A DNA stretch of 64,000 nucleotides. It comes from Tsukamurella paurometabola (GTDB lineage Bacteria > Actinomycetota > Actinomycetes > Mycobacteriales > Mycobacteriaceae). The position numbers and the translations under genes were made by a program. Shown here piece after piece: positions 9,282 to 18,289 of the stretch. Position 1 is the stretch's first letter. Every line of letters starts with the position of its first letter. The notes beneath the pieces were generated by a model. That model did not search any database and was not told the origin of the DNA. It saw nothing but the letters and a program-made list of their open reading frames with translations. The stretch is from assembly GCF_900631615.1 (NCBI RefSeq), contig NZ_LR131273.1:4124850-4188849 (forward strand), given 5' to 3'.

Positions 9282-10985
9282 CTACTCGCAGATGACCGTC
9301 GGCACCGGGTCGTACTTGACGGTGCGGGTGTGGCGGGAGATGACGTTGCCGGTCTTGACGTCGGTGATCGTCCGGGTGTTGCTCGTGGTGAAGCCCGGCT
9401 GCCCCGTGCTCGCCACGCAGTGCGGACCCTTCGTCAGCCGGATCGTCGACGGCTCCGTCGGGAGGCTTCGCGACCCGGTGCTCGAGGTCACCTCGCGGGT
9501 CTTCGTGCTCCACATCCGCACGGTCACCGACGACGAACCCGCACTGGACTCGATGACGATGCCGTAGGGCGTGTCGTTGCGGAACTTGAGGTCGATGGCG
9601 CCCTCGAACACGGTGGCCTCACGGGCCTCCGGGTACCGGGAGATGTAGTAGCTGTGCTCGGTGTGCCCGGCGTCCTCGAGCCCGGCGAAGTAGGCCGCGT
9701 TGTACAGCGTGGTGGCGAACTGGGAGATGCCGCCGCCGACGGCCTTGTCCGGCCGGCCGTTGTTGATGATCCCCGACTCGACGTACCCCTGGGCCGTGCC
9801 GCGGGGACCCGTGTACCCGTTGAGCGAGAAGGTCTCGCCGGGGAGCACGACGGCTCCGTTCACCTGCTGCGCGACCCGCCGGATGTTCACGCCGGAGGCG
9901 TCGCTGAAGCCGCCGGTGGAGAACTCGCTGACCACCTCGCGCACGCCGAGTTCCTTGGCCTTGGCGGTGGTGACCTTCGGTTCGACGGACTTGAACTGGG
10001 CGGTCGCGGTGCGCCCCTGGGCGGTCCGCTCCGTCACCGCCTTGGTCACGGCGTCGAGTGTCGGGTCCCAGACCACCTCGCGGCCGGGAACGGCGTCGGT
10101 CACGGTCGGGGAACCGCCCGACAGGTCGAAACTCGCGTCCTTGGGTTTCGCGACGGCGGACTCGAGACGCGTGCCGAGCACCTTCTTCGCCGCCTCGCGG
10201 TCGACCTTCGGCGCGAGGTTCCCGGCACCGTCGGGCCGGAACGAGAGGAACGTACCGATGTCCGCTGCGGAGAGCCTGCCGACGGTGCCCGCGGCCACCT
10301 GGCCGAGGGCGTCCCGGCGGAGGACGACGTCGGAGGCGACCGCCTGCGCGGCGGCCCCGTTCACGACGGCGCGGACGGTGTCCGCGGACACCGTGGGCGT
10401 CACGGCCTCCGTCGGCAGTGTGATGTCGGTGGAGTCGGGCCAGGCGGCCGCGACCGTGTCCGCGGCCTTCGCGAGGTCGATCCTGTCGCCCGCCTTGGGC
10501 TCGACGGCCACCGGCTTGCCGCCGCGGAAGATCACGGCGCCGTCCCCGGCCTGCGAGGTCAGGGTACCGGCGGCCTTCGTGATCGCCGCGTCGAAGACCT
10601 CGCGGTTCAGCGTGGACGCCGGGTGGACGTGCCGGTCGCTGACCAGCCCGATCAGGTCCCGAAGCGGCGAGCGCTCATCGATCGCGCGCTGCACCGTGCC
10701 CGGCACGTCCATCGACAGTCCGAGCTGCGCGGGTTGGAGCCGCACCTCCCCCTTCGCGGTGCGGAGCGTGACGGGCTCCGTGTCCACGCGCTTCGCGGCA
10801 CCGTCGAGGCGGTGGGTCGCGTCGTCACGGCCCAGCGCGCCGAACTCGACCCCGACCGCGGTGGCCCCGTGCACGGTCTCCGCACGCCCCGCCTCCCACG
10901 CCGCCGCGCCGCCCGCTCCGAGGAGCAGGGCCGCCACCAGGGCCAGGGCCGGGGCACGGCGCAGCGCCGTTCGGGTGGGAGTCAC
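9282..10985 (-). CDS. VanW-family exported or membrane-anchored cell-wall protein
   Basis: 567 aa. One N-terminal hydrophobic segment (about residues 10-30) after a basic MTPTRTALRR start acts as signal anchor. Two PG_binding_4-type repeats fill about 40-320, then a VanW domain (EFSTGGFSDASGVNIRRVAQQVNGAVVLPGETFS onwards, with the GGGISQFATTLYNAAYFAGLE core). A beta-rich tail ends CVAS...TVICE with two cysteines that could pair. VanW domains are thought to act on or bind peptidoglycan, but their chemistry is not settled. GTG start; a TATTCT -10 (10997-10992) ends 6 nt before it, and no ribosome site is evident, suggesting a leaderless mRNA. Confidence 0.85.
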   Translation of the reverse strand: MTPTRTALRRAPALALVAALLLGAGGAAAWEAGRAETVHGATAVGVEFGALGRDDATHRLDGAAKRVDTEPVTLRTAKGEVRLQPAQLGLSMDVPGTVQRAIDERSPLRDLIGLVSDRHVHPASTLNREVFDAAITKAAGTLTSQAGDGAVIFRGGKPVAVEPKAGDRIDLAKAADTVAAAWPDSTDITLPTEAVTPTVSADTVRAVVNGAAAQAVASDVVLRRDALGQVAAGTVGRLSAADIGTFLSFRPDGAGNLAPKVDREAAKKVLGTRLESAVAKPKDASFDLSGGSPTVTDAVPGREVVWDPTLDAVTKAVTERTAQGRTATAQFKSVEPKVTTAKAKELGVREVVSEFSTGGFSDASGVNIRRVAQQVNGAVVLPGETFSLNGYTGPRGTAQGYVESGIINNGRPDKAVGGGISQFATTLYNAAYFAGLEDAGHTEHSYYISRYPEAREATVFEGAIDLKFRNDTPYGIVIESSAGSSSVTVRMWSTKTREVTSSTGSRSLPTEPSTIRLTKGPHCVASTGQPGFTTSNTRTITDVKTGNVISRHTRTVKYDPVPTVICE

Positions 10986-11054
10986 AACCTGAGAATATCC
11001 TGACGCATTATTACCGCACAGTAGGGGCGATCCGATACGGCAATCTCAGGGCAT

Positions 11055-11810
11055 TCAGTCCTCGTCGAGCTGGGCCAGGACCTCGTCGGAGATGTCGACG
11101 TTCGTGTACACGTTCTGCACGTCGTCGCTGTCCTCGAGCGCATCCACCAGCTTGAACACCTTGCGCGCGCCGTCGGCGTCGACGGGCACCTCGACCGAGG
11201 CGCGGAAGCCGGACTCGGCGGACTCGTAGTCGATGCCGGCCTCCTGCAGGGCGCTGCGCACCGCGACGAGATCGGTCGGCTCGGAGACGATCTCGAACTG
11301 GTCGCCCAGGTCGCTGATCTCCTCGGCGCCGGCGTCGAGCACCGCCATGAGCACGTCGTCCTCGGCCTGCCCGTTCTTGTCGAGCGTCACGATGCCCTTG
11401 CGGGTGAACAGGTACGCGACCGAGCCGGGATCGGCCATGTTGCCGCCGTTGCGGGTCATCGCGACGCGGACCTCGCCCGCCGCGCGGTTGCGATTGTCGG
11501 TGAGGCACTCGATGAGCACCGCCACGCCGTTGGGGCCGTAGCCCTCGTACATGATGGTCTGCCAGTCGGCGCCGCCGCCCTCTTCCCCGCCGCCGCGCTT
11601 GCGGGCGCGCTCGATGTTGTCGTTGGGGACCGAGTTCTTCTTCGCCTTCTGGATGGCGTCGTACAGCGTCGGGTTGCCGTCCGGATCGCTACCACCGGTC
11701 CGGGCCGCGACCTCGATGTTCTTGATCAGCTTGGCGAACAGCTTGCCGCGCTTGGCGTCGATCGCCGCCTTCTTGTGCTTGGTGGTGGCCCATTTGGAAT
11801 GGCCGCTCAT
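11055..11810 (-). CDS. YebC/TACO1-family regulator
   Basis: 251-aa member of the YebC/TACO1 family, now linked to relief of ribosome stalling and historically annotated as a transcriptional regulator. Hallmark N-terminus [27 protein letters not shown], then the [26 protein letters not shown] signature and an acidic C-terminus. An insertion of Gly/Glu ([13 protein letters not shown]) replaces the usual short loop. GAGGGA precedes the ATG at 11810. In mycobacteria this gene also sits beside pdxT. Confidence 0.93.
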   Translation of the reverse strand: MSGHSKWATTKHKKAAIDAKRGKLFAKLIKNIEVAARTGGSDPDGNPTLYDAIQKAKKNSVPNDNIERARKRGGGEEGGGADWQTIMYEGYGPNGVAVLIECLTDNRNRAAGEVRVAMTRNGGNMADPGSVAYLFTRKGIVTLDKNGQAEDDVLMAVLDAGAEEISDLGDQFEIVSEPTDLVAVRSALQEAGIDYESAESGFRASVEVPVDADGARKVFKLVDALEDSDDVQNVYTNVDISDEVLAQLDED

Positions 11811-11855
11811 CGATCCCTCGATTCCGTTCGGGTGCGCTGTCTCAACCCTGCGAGT

Positions 11856-13247
11856 TTACGTGAAAGCCTTCTCCAGCTCCGACAACGCGTCCTCGAGGTG
11901 GTGGATGAGGCGCTGCACGTGCGGCACGGACGTCCGGCACGCGGTGATGCCGAACTCCAGATTCCGGTTGTTGGTGCAGATCGTGATGTTCACCGCCTGC
12001 CCCTCCCACGGGATGGACGCCGGGTAGACGCCGTCGAGGTGCGCACCGTTCCAGTACATCGCCTCGCGCGGCCCCGGCACGTTGGAGATGACCAGGTTGA
12101 ACGGCGGCCGGGCGACGCCGCGGTACCCGGGCAGCATGCCCGGTGCGAGCCCCGCGATGTTGGCCGCGCTGAGCGCGAGCACCTGCAGCGGCGACAGCTC
12201 CCCCATCACCCTGCGGGCGGCGCGCACCGAGTCCTGGATCGCCGCGACCCGCTCAGCCGGATCGGTCAGGTCCGTCGCCAGGGTCGAGATCACCGCGCCG
12301 ACGGCGTTCGACGTCGACTCCGCGCCCTCCTTGTGCAGCGATACGGGCACCATCGCGGTCAGCGACCGATCGGGCAGCTCGTTCAGCTCCAGCAGGTACG
12401 CGCGGAGGGCGGCGCCGCACATGGCCAGCACGATGTCGTTGACCGTGGCGCCGGCCTGCTGCCGGACCGCGTCGATCCGGTCGAGGGAGTACGACTGCGC
12501 GACGAACCGCCGCGCGCCGCCGATCGGGACGTTGAAGATGGTGTGCGGGGCCTGGAACGGCGCCTTGTAGTCGTGGTCCCGGATCGAGGTACCCGCGACC
12601 TTCATGGAGGCGGGGAGCATGCCCAGCACCTCCCCGGTCAGGCCGCCGATCTGCTTCGCCGCGCTGATCGGGTTGAACGGCAGGCCCGCCTTCGACGGTG
12701 CCGTGGCCGGCTCCGGCTTCCGGCGGCGCCCGAGTCCGGGCTGCCACACCACGCGGCCCTCGCGATCGTCGGGATCGGGCGAGAGGGCCAGCGTCATGTA
12801 CCGCAGCGCGGAGACCCCGTCGACCAGCGAGTGGTGGACCTTCGAGTAGACCGCGAACCGGCCGTCCTCGAGTCCCTCCACGACGTGCACCTCCCACATG
12901 GGACGGTGGCGGTCCAGAAGGGTCTCGTGCCACAGGGACACCTGCTGGAAGAGCTCGCGGATGCGGCCCGGCTTCGGCAGGGCGGAGTGCCGGACGTGGT
13001 ACTCGAGGTCGATCGAGTCGACCTCGGACCACCACGTGTTGCCGAGGATCCCGACGGGGTCCGCGGGCCGGCGGCCGAACTTCTCGCTGACCGCCGTGTG
13101 GTCGCGCATCGTCTCGACGACCGAGCGCACGAAGTCGGGGCCCGCGCCCTCGGGCGGAGTGAACAGCTGCAGGCCGCCGACGTGCATCGGATGCTCGCGG
13201 GACTCCGCCATCAGGAACATCGAATCGGTCACCGGCATGTAGCTCAC
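11856..13247 (-). CDS. Wax ester synthase / diacylglycerol acyltransferase (WS/DGAT)
   Basis: 463-aa acyltransferase that esterifies diacylglycerol or fatty alcohol with acyl-CoA to make storage lipid. The catalytic HHxxxDG motif is HHSLVDG at about residues 138-144; the PLW-like region (HRPMWEVHVVEGL) and the C-terminal NVPGP motif (LVISNVPGPREAMYW) are present. Start chosen as GTG at 13247, behind AGAGGGGAG; the frame extends upstream to 13325 but that would overlap the pdxT end and adds an unrelated 26 residues. It lies between yebC and pdxT in a place where M. tuberculosis has no such gene, as far as I recall. Confidence 0.9.
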   Translation of the reverse strand: MSYMPVTDSMFLMAESREHPMHVGGLQLFTPPEGAGPDFVRSVVETMRDHTAVSEKFGRRPADPVGILGNTWWSEVDSIDLEYHVRHSALPKPGRIRELFQQVSLWHETLLDRHRPMWEVHVVEGLEDGRFAVYSKVHHSLVDGVSALRYMTLALSPDPDDREGRVVWQPGLGRRRKPEPATAPSKAGLPFNPISAAKQIGGLTGEVLGMLPASMKVAGTSIRDHDYKAPFQAPHTIFNVPIGGARRFVAQSYSLDRIDAVRQQAGATVNDIVLAMCGAALRAYLLELNELPDRSLTAMVPVSLHKEGAESTSNAVGAVISTLATDLTDPAERVAAIQDSVRAARRVMGELSPLQVLALSAANIAGLAPGMLPGYRGVARPPFNLVISNVPGPREAMYWNGAHLDGVYPASIPWEGQAVNITICTNNRNLEFGITACRTSVPHVQRLIHHLEDALSELEKAFT

Positions 13248-13275
13248 GTCGCCACTCCCCTCTGCAGCGGCGGTA

Positions 13276-13881
13276 TCACCGCCGCCGGACGATGTCCACG
13301 AAGCGACGGTGGATCCGCAGATCACCCGTGACCTCGGGATGGAAGGATGTGGCCATCGTCACACCCTGTTGAACAGCGACCACCGTACCCGCCGTCGCAC
13401 CGGCCTCCGCGGGCACCCTCGCCAGCACCTCGACGCCCTCGCCGACCCGCTCCACCCACGGCGCGCGGATGAACACCGCCCGCACCGGGGCACCGTCGAT
13501 TCCCGCGACGTCGAGGTCGGTCTCGAAGGAGTCCACCTGCCGGCCGAAGGCGTTCCGGCGCACCGTCATGTCGATCGCGCCGAGGCACCGCGCATCGGGC
13601 CGGGTGTCGAGCACCTCGGACGCGAGCAGGATCATGCCGGCGCAGGACCCGTAGGCCGGCAGGCCGCCGGCGAGCGCGGCCCGGAGCGGGTCGAACAGGT
13701 CGAAGACCCCCAGCAGGCGGCTCATCGTCGTCGACTCGCCCCCGGGGATGACGATGCCGTCGACGGCGGCCAGATCCGCCGGGGTCCGCACCGTCGTGGT
13801 GGCGGCACCGGCCGCCTCGAGCGCGTGGCGGTGCTCGCGCACGTCACCCTGAAGAGCGAGGACTCCGATCCGTACGGTCAC
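13276..13881 (-). CDS. pdxT: Pyridoxal 5'-phosphate synthase glutaminase subunit PdxT
   Basis: Class I glutaminase subunit that feeds ammonia to PdxS for vitamin B6 synthesis. 201 aa, with [13 protein letters not shown] at the start, the [10 protein letters not shown] oxyanion region, nucleophile Cys in [12 protein letters not shown], and the His-Glu pair in [12 protein letters not shown] start with a TAGGCT -10-like box (13895-13890) 8 nt upstream and no clear ribosome site. tesB, the FHA/PP2C pair and pdxS lie upstream on the same strand. Confidence 0.96.
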   Translation of the reverse strand: MTVRIGVLALQGDVREHRHALEAAGAATTTVRTPADLAAVDGIVIPGGESTTMSRLLGVFDLFDPLRAALAGGLPAYGSCAGMILLASEVLDTRPDARCLGAIDMTVRRNAFGRQVDSFETDLDVAGIDGAPVRAVFIRAPWVERVGEGVEVLARVPAEAGATAGTVVAVQQGVTMATSFHPEVTGDLRIHRRFVDIVRRR

Positions 13882-13908
13882 GGAGAGCCAGCCTAAACGG
13901 CGGCGACG

Positions 13909-14733
13909 TCAGGCCCGGAAGCGGTGCAGGCCCTCCTGGATGACGACGGCCACGAGCGCACCGTCGCGGGCGAAGATCCGCCCGGCGGTCAGCGCCCGCC
14001 CGCCCCCGGCCGACGGCGACGTCTGGTCGTAGAGGAGCCACTCGTCGGCACGGAAGGGCCGCAGGAACCACATCGCGTGGTCCAGAGAGGCCACCTGGGT
14101 GTCGACACCCGGGTGCGCTACCCGCGCCGAGCCGAGGAGAGTCATGTCGCTCATGTAGGCGAGTGCACTGACGTGCGTGTTCTGATCGTCGGGGAGACGC
14201 TTGATGTGCCGGAACCAGACCTGCTGGTGCACGGCGCGGCCGACGTACGGAGCCGTCTCGTCCTGCGGGACGATGCGGATGTCCCAGTCGCTCCACTCCT
14301 CGAAGAGCCCGAGGCTCTCGCGCGTGGCATTGGGATCCTCGCGGGGGCTCAGCACGGTCTCGGGGTCCCGCGTCGGGGGCATCTCGTCCGCGTGCTCGAT
14401 GCCCTCCTGGCCCGGGAGCTGGAAGGAGGCCGACATCGAGAAGATCGCCTCGCCGTTCTGCACGCCGTTCACGCGCCGGGTGCAGAAGGAGCGCCCGTCG
14501 CGGATGCGGTCCACGAGGAAGACCGTGTCCGCATCCGGGTTGCCGGGCCGCAGGAAGTAGCCGTGCAGCGAGTGCACCTGCATGGTGTCCGGGACGGTCT
14601 CGATCGCCGACCGGAGGGCCTGGCCGGCCACCTGGCCGCCGAACGTCCGGACCAGCACCGACGGTGCGTGGATACCGCGGAAGATGTCGCGGTCGATCTG
14701 CTCGAGACTCAGCAGCGCTTCGATGTCAGCCAC
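13909..14733 (-). CDS. tesB: Acyl-CoA thioesterase II (TesB)
   Basis: Double-hotdog thioesterase, 274 aa, hydrolysing acyl-CoA to free acid and CoA. Typical features are RTFGGQVAGQAL near residue 30, VHSLHGYFLRPG, the catalytic-site stretch ALAYMSDMTLLG and SLDHAMWFLRPFRADEWLLYDQ near the C-terminus. GTG at 14733 (start MADIEALLSLEQ) is preceded by TAGAGT (14747-14742) at 8 nt, again without a strong ribosome site. Position between pdxT and pdxS is as in mycobacteria (tesB2). Confidence 0.93.
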   Translation of the reverse strand: MADIEALLSLEQIDRDIFRGIHAPSVLVRTFGGQVAGQALRSAIETVPDTMQVHSLHGYFLRPGNPDADTVFLVDRIRDGRSFCTRRVNGVQNGEAIFSMSASFQLPGQEGIEHADEMPPTRDPETVLSPREDPNATRESLGLFEEWSDWDIRIVPQDETAPYVGRAVHQQVWFRHIKRLPDDQNTHVSALAYMSDMTLLGSARVAHPGVDTQVASLDHAMWFLRPFRADEWLLYDQTSPSAGGGRALTAGRIFARDGALVAVVIQEGLHRFRA

Positions 14734-14753
14734 GAGGGATGACTCTACTCAGG

Positions 14754-15557
14754 TCACCAGTCCGGATCGGTCGGTTCCGTGGTGGCGTCCACCACGATCA
14801 CGGTCACGTTGTCGCGCCCGCCGGCGTTGAGGGCCGCGGCGACGAGTTGGTCGGCGCACTCGTCGATGGGGATGTCCGAGTCGAGGATCTCGCGGATCTC
14901 GTCGTCGGTGAGCTCGCCGTTGAGTCCGTCGGAGCAGACGAGCAGCTTCTCCCGCGGCTGCGCCGGCACGATCCAGAAGTCCGCGTCCGGTTCCATCCCC
15001 GCACCGAGGGCGCGGGTGATCACGTTGCGGCGCGGGTCGACGCGGGCCTGTTCGGGGCTGAGGAAGCCGCCGTTGATGAGCTCCTGGACCTGCGAGTGGT
15101 CGACCGTGAGTTGCTCGAAGTAGCCCTCGGCGAGGCGGTAGGTGCGCGAGTCGCCGATGTTGACCACCAGCCAGTGCGGTACGCCCTCGTAGGTGGTGAG
15201 CAGCACGCCGGTCACCGTGGTGCCCGCACGCTTGCCCGTCTCCGAGTCGATGGCCTCGATCGCGGCGTGCGCATCGCGCAGCCGGTCGACGACCTGCTCC
15301 ATCACGACCTGAGCGTCCGAGGGCTCCGGGCCGAAGACCTCGGCCAGCGCTTCGAGCGCCGCTGCCGAGGCCACCTCGCCGGCGTCGTGGCCGCCCATGC
15401 CGTCTGCGAGCAGGAACATGCCCGGGCCGGTGAGCGCGCCGTCCTCGTTGGTCATGCGGACCCGACCGGGATTACTGATGGCGACCCACTTCATGGACAC
15501 GCCGCCCTGCACTCCGTAGACGATCTCGGAGCGCGCCTCCCCCGCTTCCGTCGTCAT
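14754..15557 (-). CDS. PP2C-family serine/threonine protein phosphatase
   Basis: 267-aa soluble PPM/PP2C phosphatase that would reverse Ser/Thr kinase signalling. Metal-binding aspartates are visible in RMTNEDGAL (D39), FLLADGMGGHDAGE (D52), CSDGLNGELTDDEI and GGRDNVTVIVVD. Unlike PstP it has no transmembrane tail. The ATG at 15557 overlaps the stop of the RDD-FHA gene (ATGA), so the two are co-translated. A longer frame upstream (to 15701) runs inside the FHA gene and is rejected. Confidence 0.92.
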   Translation of the reverse strand: MTTEAGEARSEIVYGVQGGVSMKWVAISNPGRVRMTNEDGALTGPGMFLLADGMGGHDAGEVASAAALEALAEVFGPEPSDAQVVMEQVVDRLRDAHAAIEAIDSETGKRAGTTVTGVLLTTYEGVPHWLVVNIGDSRTYRLAEGYFEQLTVDHSQVQELINGGFLSPEQARVDPRRNVITRALGAGMEPDADFWIVPAQPREKLLVCSDGLNGELTDDEIREILDSDIPIDECADQLVAAALNAGGRDNVTVIVVDATTEPTDPDW

Positions 15558-16900
15558 CCGCCGAACACCTTGAAACTGCGCTGACCCATGTGCACGACGC
15601 TGCCCTTCTCCACGGCGTACCTGACTCCCTTGGTGAGCTCGGTCCACGAATCGCCGAAGGCGATCGCGGAACCGTTGGTCGAGCCCACGTCCTCCACCCA
15701 TAGTTCACCGCGAGTGATACCGAACAGCAAGTGGGTCTTCGACACGGATGCGGTGTCGTCGACCAGGACGTGCTTCGTGATCTTCGCCGGGTCCGAGCCC
15801 TGGGGCAGGACCGGCTCGCGGCCGATGATCCCGTCGCCGCGGACGTCGACCGAGTGGCCGTCGTCGAAGCGCAGCACGATGGGCGCTCCGCCCGACGGTG
15901 CCGGGGCGCCCGCCGGACGGGGCTGGCCCTGCGGCGGCTGGGGCTGGCCCTGCGGCGGCTGACCGCCCTGAGGCGGGAGCGGCCGCCCGGCCGGCGCGCC
16001 CTGCGGCGGCTGGCCCTGGGCCGGTACGCGCGGCTGCCCGCTGGGGCCGGTGGGGCCGCTGGGACGCGGTGCGAACTGCTGGGGCGCCTGCGGTTGCTGC
16101 GGCGCCTGCGCGGGCGGCGGTGCGAAGGCCGCCGCCTGCGGCAGCCCCGTCGTCGGCTCGTCGCCCTCGGTGGGGGGCGGGCCGAACCGCGGCGGAACGG
16201 GCCGCAGCCCCGGAACGTCGTCGGGCAGCGGCGGCAGCGTCGGAGGCTGGAGCCGCTCGCGGGGCTCGTCGACCTCGACCACCTCGGTCGCCGCATCGGC
16301 GCCCACGGCGTCGACCCGGGTCTCGTCCGGCAGCGGGGTCGGGATCCGCTGCAGGCTGCTGTCGGATTCGCCGGTCACGAGGCCGCCGAGCGGGCCCGAG
16401 GGCGACTGCGCCGCAGCCCGGCGCGGGGTCGCCACGTCGGCGTCGTCGACGACCGTCGACTTCGATGCCTTCTCGTGGACGCCGCGACGGCCACCGTCGG
16501 CGAGGATGGACCAGGCGGGGAGGTAGACGAGCGGCGCCAGGACGTTGAAGACGACGGAGCGGATCGCGGACGCCGGAAAGCCGATCGGCGTGTGCGCATC
16601 GGCGTCGACCACCTTGATGCCCGCGAGCAGCTTGCCGGGGCTCGCCCCGTACAGGCCGTGCAGCACGATCGACGCGATGATCGCGACGGCGGCGCCGATG
16701 CCGAGGAACACCCAGCCCAGCTCGAGTCCGGCCGCGATGTTCACGATCAGGGCGACGGCGACGACCGCCGACGCGACGCACAGGTCCGCGATGTACGCGA
16801 GCACACGTAACACGTTGGGCGCCGCCTCCGCCTGCGGTCCGCCCAGGGACGTCTGGGCCCCGTACTCCTGGGTGGCCCTGGCCGTTGCTTGGTCTGACAT
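15554..16900 (-). CDS. RDD-domain membrane protein with C-terminal FHA domain
   Basis: 448 aa. Residues about 28-140 form an RDD-family membrane domain with several helices and the GLYGASPGKLLAGIKVVDADAHTPIGF signature. A long low-complexity linker (about 200-335) is rich in Pro, Gln and Gly, with near-identical PPQGQP units. A forkhead-associated domain closes the protein (IGREPVLPQGSDP...VSKTHLLFGI...DVGSTNGSAI), which binds phosphothreonine. Thus a membrane-tethered phosphopeptide reader, coupled by ATGA to the PP2C phosphatase. Start MSDQATARAT at 16900 behind a GGAGG-type site. Confidence 0.87.
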   Translation of the reverse strand: MSDQATARATQEYGAQTSLGGPQAEAAPNVLRVLAYIADLCVASAVVAVALIVNIAAGLELGWVFLGIGAAVAIIASIVLHGLYGASPGKLLAGIKVVDADAHTPIGFPASAIRSVVFNVLAPLVYLPAWSILADGGRRGVHEKASKSTVVDDADVATPRRAAAQSPSGPLGGLVTGESDSSLQRIPTPLPDETRVDAVGADAATEVVEVDEPRERLQPPTLPPLPDDVPGLRPVPPRFGPPPTEGDEPTTGLPQAAAFAPPPAQAPQQPQAPQQFAPRPSGPTGPSGQPRVPAQGQPPQGAPAGRPLPPQGGQPPQGQPQPPQGQPRPAGAPAPSGGAPIVLRFDDGHSVDVRGDGIIGREPVLPQGSDPAKITKHVLVDDTASVSKTHLLFGITRGELWVEDVGSTNGSAIAFGDSWTELTKGVRYAVEKGSVVHMGQRSFKVFGG

Positions 16901-16996
16901 CCTCCGCCTCACTGCTTCCACTTCAGTCCCGCGTCTGCCCGACACGCGCATCTCGACGCTAGCGCGAATCGTCGGACACCGGCGGGCGACATGCCG

Positions 16997-17902
16997 TTAC
17001 CAGCCGCGTTCCGCCAGACGATGCGGCTGCGGGATGTCATCGACGTTGATTCCGACCATAGCCTCGCCCAGGCCGCGCGAGACCTCGGCGAGCTTGCCCG
17101 GGTCGTCGTAGAAGGTCGTCGCCGCGACGATCGCCTTGGCGCGCTGCTCGGGGTTGCCCGACTTGAAGATGCCCGAGCCGACGAAGACGCCCTCGGCGCC
17201 GAGCTGCATCATCATCGCTGCATCGGCCGGGGTGGCGATGCCGCCCGCGGTGAACAGGGTGACGGGCAGCTTGCCGTTCTTGGCGACCTCGACGACCAGG
17301 TCGTACGGGGCCTGCAGCTCCTTGGCCGCGACGTACAGCTCGTCCTCGGGCAGCGAGGTCAGGCGACGGATCTCGTCGCGGATCTTGCGCATGTGCGTGG
17401 TGGCGTTCGAGACGTCGCCCGTGCCGGCCTCGCCCTTGCTGCGGATCATCGCGGCACCCTCGGTGATGCGGCGCAGCGCCTCACCCAGGTTGGTCGCACC
17501 GCACACGAACGGCACGGTGAACGCGAACTTGTCGATGTGGTTGCTGTAGTCCGCCGGGGTGAGCACCTCGGACTCGTCGATGTAGTCGACGCCCAGGGCC
17601 TGCAGGATCTGCGCCTCGACGAAGTGGCCGATGCGGGCCTTCGCCATGACAGGGATGCTGACGGCGTTGATGATGCCGTCGATCATGTCGGGATCGGACA
17701 TGCGGCTGACACCGCCCTGCGCGCGGATGTCGGCGGGCACGCGCTCGAGCGCCATGACCGCGACCGCACCGGCGTCCTCGGCGATCTTCGCCTGCTCGGG
17801 GGTCACCACGTCCATGATCACGCCGCCCTTGAGCATCTCGGCCATGCCGCGCTTGACGCGTGCGGTGCCGGTGACGGGTGCGGTCTGGGGATCAGTGGTC
17901 AC
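16997..17902 (-). CDS. pdxS: Pyridoxal 5'-phosphate synthase subunit PdxS
   Basis: TIM-barrel synthase making PLP from ribose 5-phosphate, glyceraldehyde 3-phosphate and PdxT-supplied ammonia. 301 aa with [18 protein letters not shown], the Schiff-base lysine in [13 protein letters not shown], the second lysine in [12 protein letters not shown], and [27 protein letters not shown]. The GTG at 17902 is preceded by GAGGAG and starts the conserved part; the longer frame to 18037 is not used. It is separated from pdxT by tesB and by the inserted FHA/PP2C pair. Confidence 0.96.
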   Translation of the reverse strand: MTTDPQTAPVTGTARVKRGMAEMLKGGVIMDVVTPEQAKIAEDAGAVAVMALERVPADIRAQGGVSRMSDPDMIDGIINAVSIPVMAKARIGHFVEAQILQALGVDYIDESEVLTPADYSNHIDKFAFTVPFVCGATNLGEALRRITEGAAMIRSKGEAGTGDVSNATTHMRKIRDEIRRLTSLPEDELYVAAKELQAPYDLVVEVAKNGKLPVTLFTAGGIATPADAAMMMQLGAEGVFVGSGIFKSGNPEQRAKAIVAATTFYDDPGKLAEVSRGLGEAMVGINVDDIPQPHRLAERGW

Positions 17903-18050
17903 TGATGGGTCTCCTCGTAGCTGGGACGTGTGGGGCTCCAGTATTCCCGATGACGGTGCGCGGTTTCGAGGCCGGGTCACGCCGTCGGTCCCGACGGTGG
18001 CGGCCGGTCGCCGCAGCGCTCCGCCGATCTGTCGCATCTACACTGGCGTC

Positions 18051-18164
18051 ATGGGCGGAATGATTGCGGTGTATCCCTTCGTTCCGGCTGCCGAACTCGC
18101 GGTGGGCCCAGGATTCGACAGCCGGTCGGTCGAGGAGTTCGTGACGCCGCGCAAGCACCGATAG
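18051..18164 (+). CDS. Possible 37-aa leaderless microprotein
   Basis: ATG at 18051 opens a 37-codon frame (MGGMIAVYPFVPAAELAVGP...) with a basic C-terminus ending TPRKHR. TACACT at 18039-18044 is a TANNNT -10 box ending 6 nt before the ATG, the spacing of leaderless transcripts elsewhere in this window. No domain is recognised and no ribosome site is seen. It is divergent from pdxS and convergent with the AbiEi-like gene. An alternative start is the ATG at 18060. Real expression is uncertain. Confidence 0.4.
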   Translation: MGGMIAVYPFVPAAELAVGPGFDSRSVEEFVTPRKHR

Positions 18165-18217
18165 GCACCCGCGCATCACCGCTCACCGCGTAGGCGCGCG
18201 CCGCGGAAGGCCGTCCG

Positions 18218-18289
18218 CGGCTCCCGCGGGGGTTCTTCACTCGTCATCGGGTTGCAACCCCCGCGCGAATGGCGAACTCCCGCGGGAGG
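18218..18289 (+). repeat. 72-nt inverted repeat, left copy (IR-L)
   Basis: Pairs, without gaps and in inverted orientation, with 19279-19350. I count 55 of 72 positions identical. Three 10-nt blocks are perfect: CGGCTCCCGC at the outer end, CGGGTTGCAA in the centre and TCCCGCGGGA (itself a palindrome) near the inner end. The stop codon and last 15 or so codons of the AbiEi-like gene lie inside this copy. Confidence 0.8.

Noticed and set aside
13248-13325. Longer N-terminus for the WS/DGAT protein
   Set aside because: Would overlap the pdxT coding end; a good ribosome site stands before GTG 13247 and family proteins start there.
15890-16130. Tandem DNA repeats as a mobile or regulatory element
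   Set aside because: They encode the PPQGQP linker of the RDD-FHA protein in frame and are explained by protein low complexity.
16901-18037. B6-related riboswitch or PdxR site near pdxS
   Set aside because: No conserved structure recognised and no MocR-type gene adjacent.
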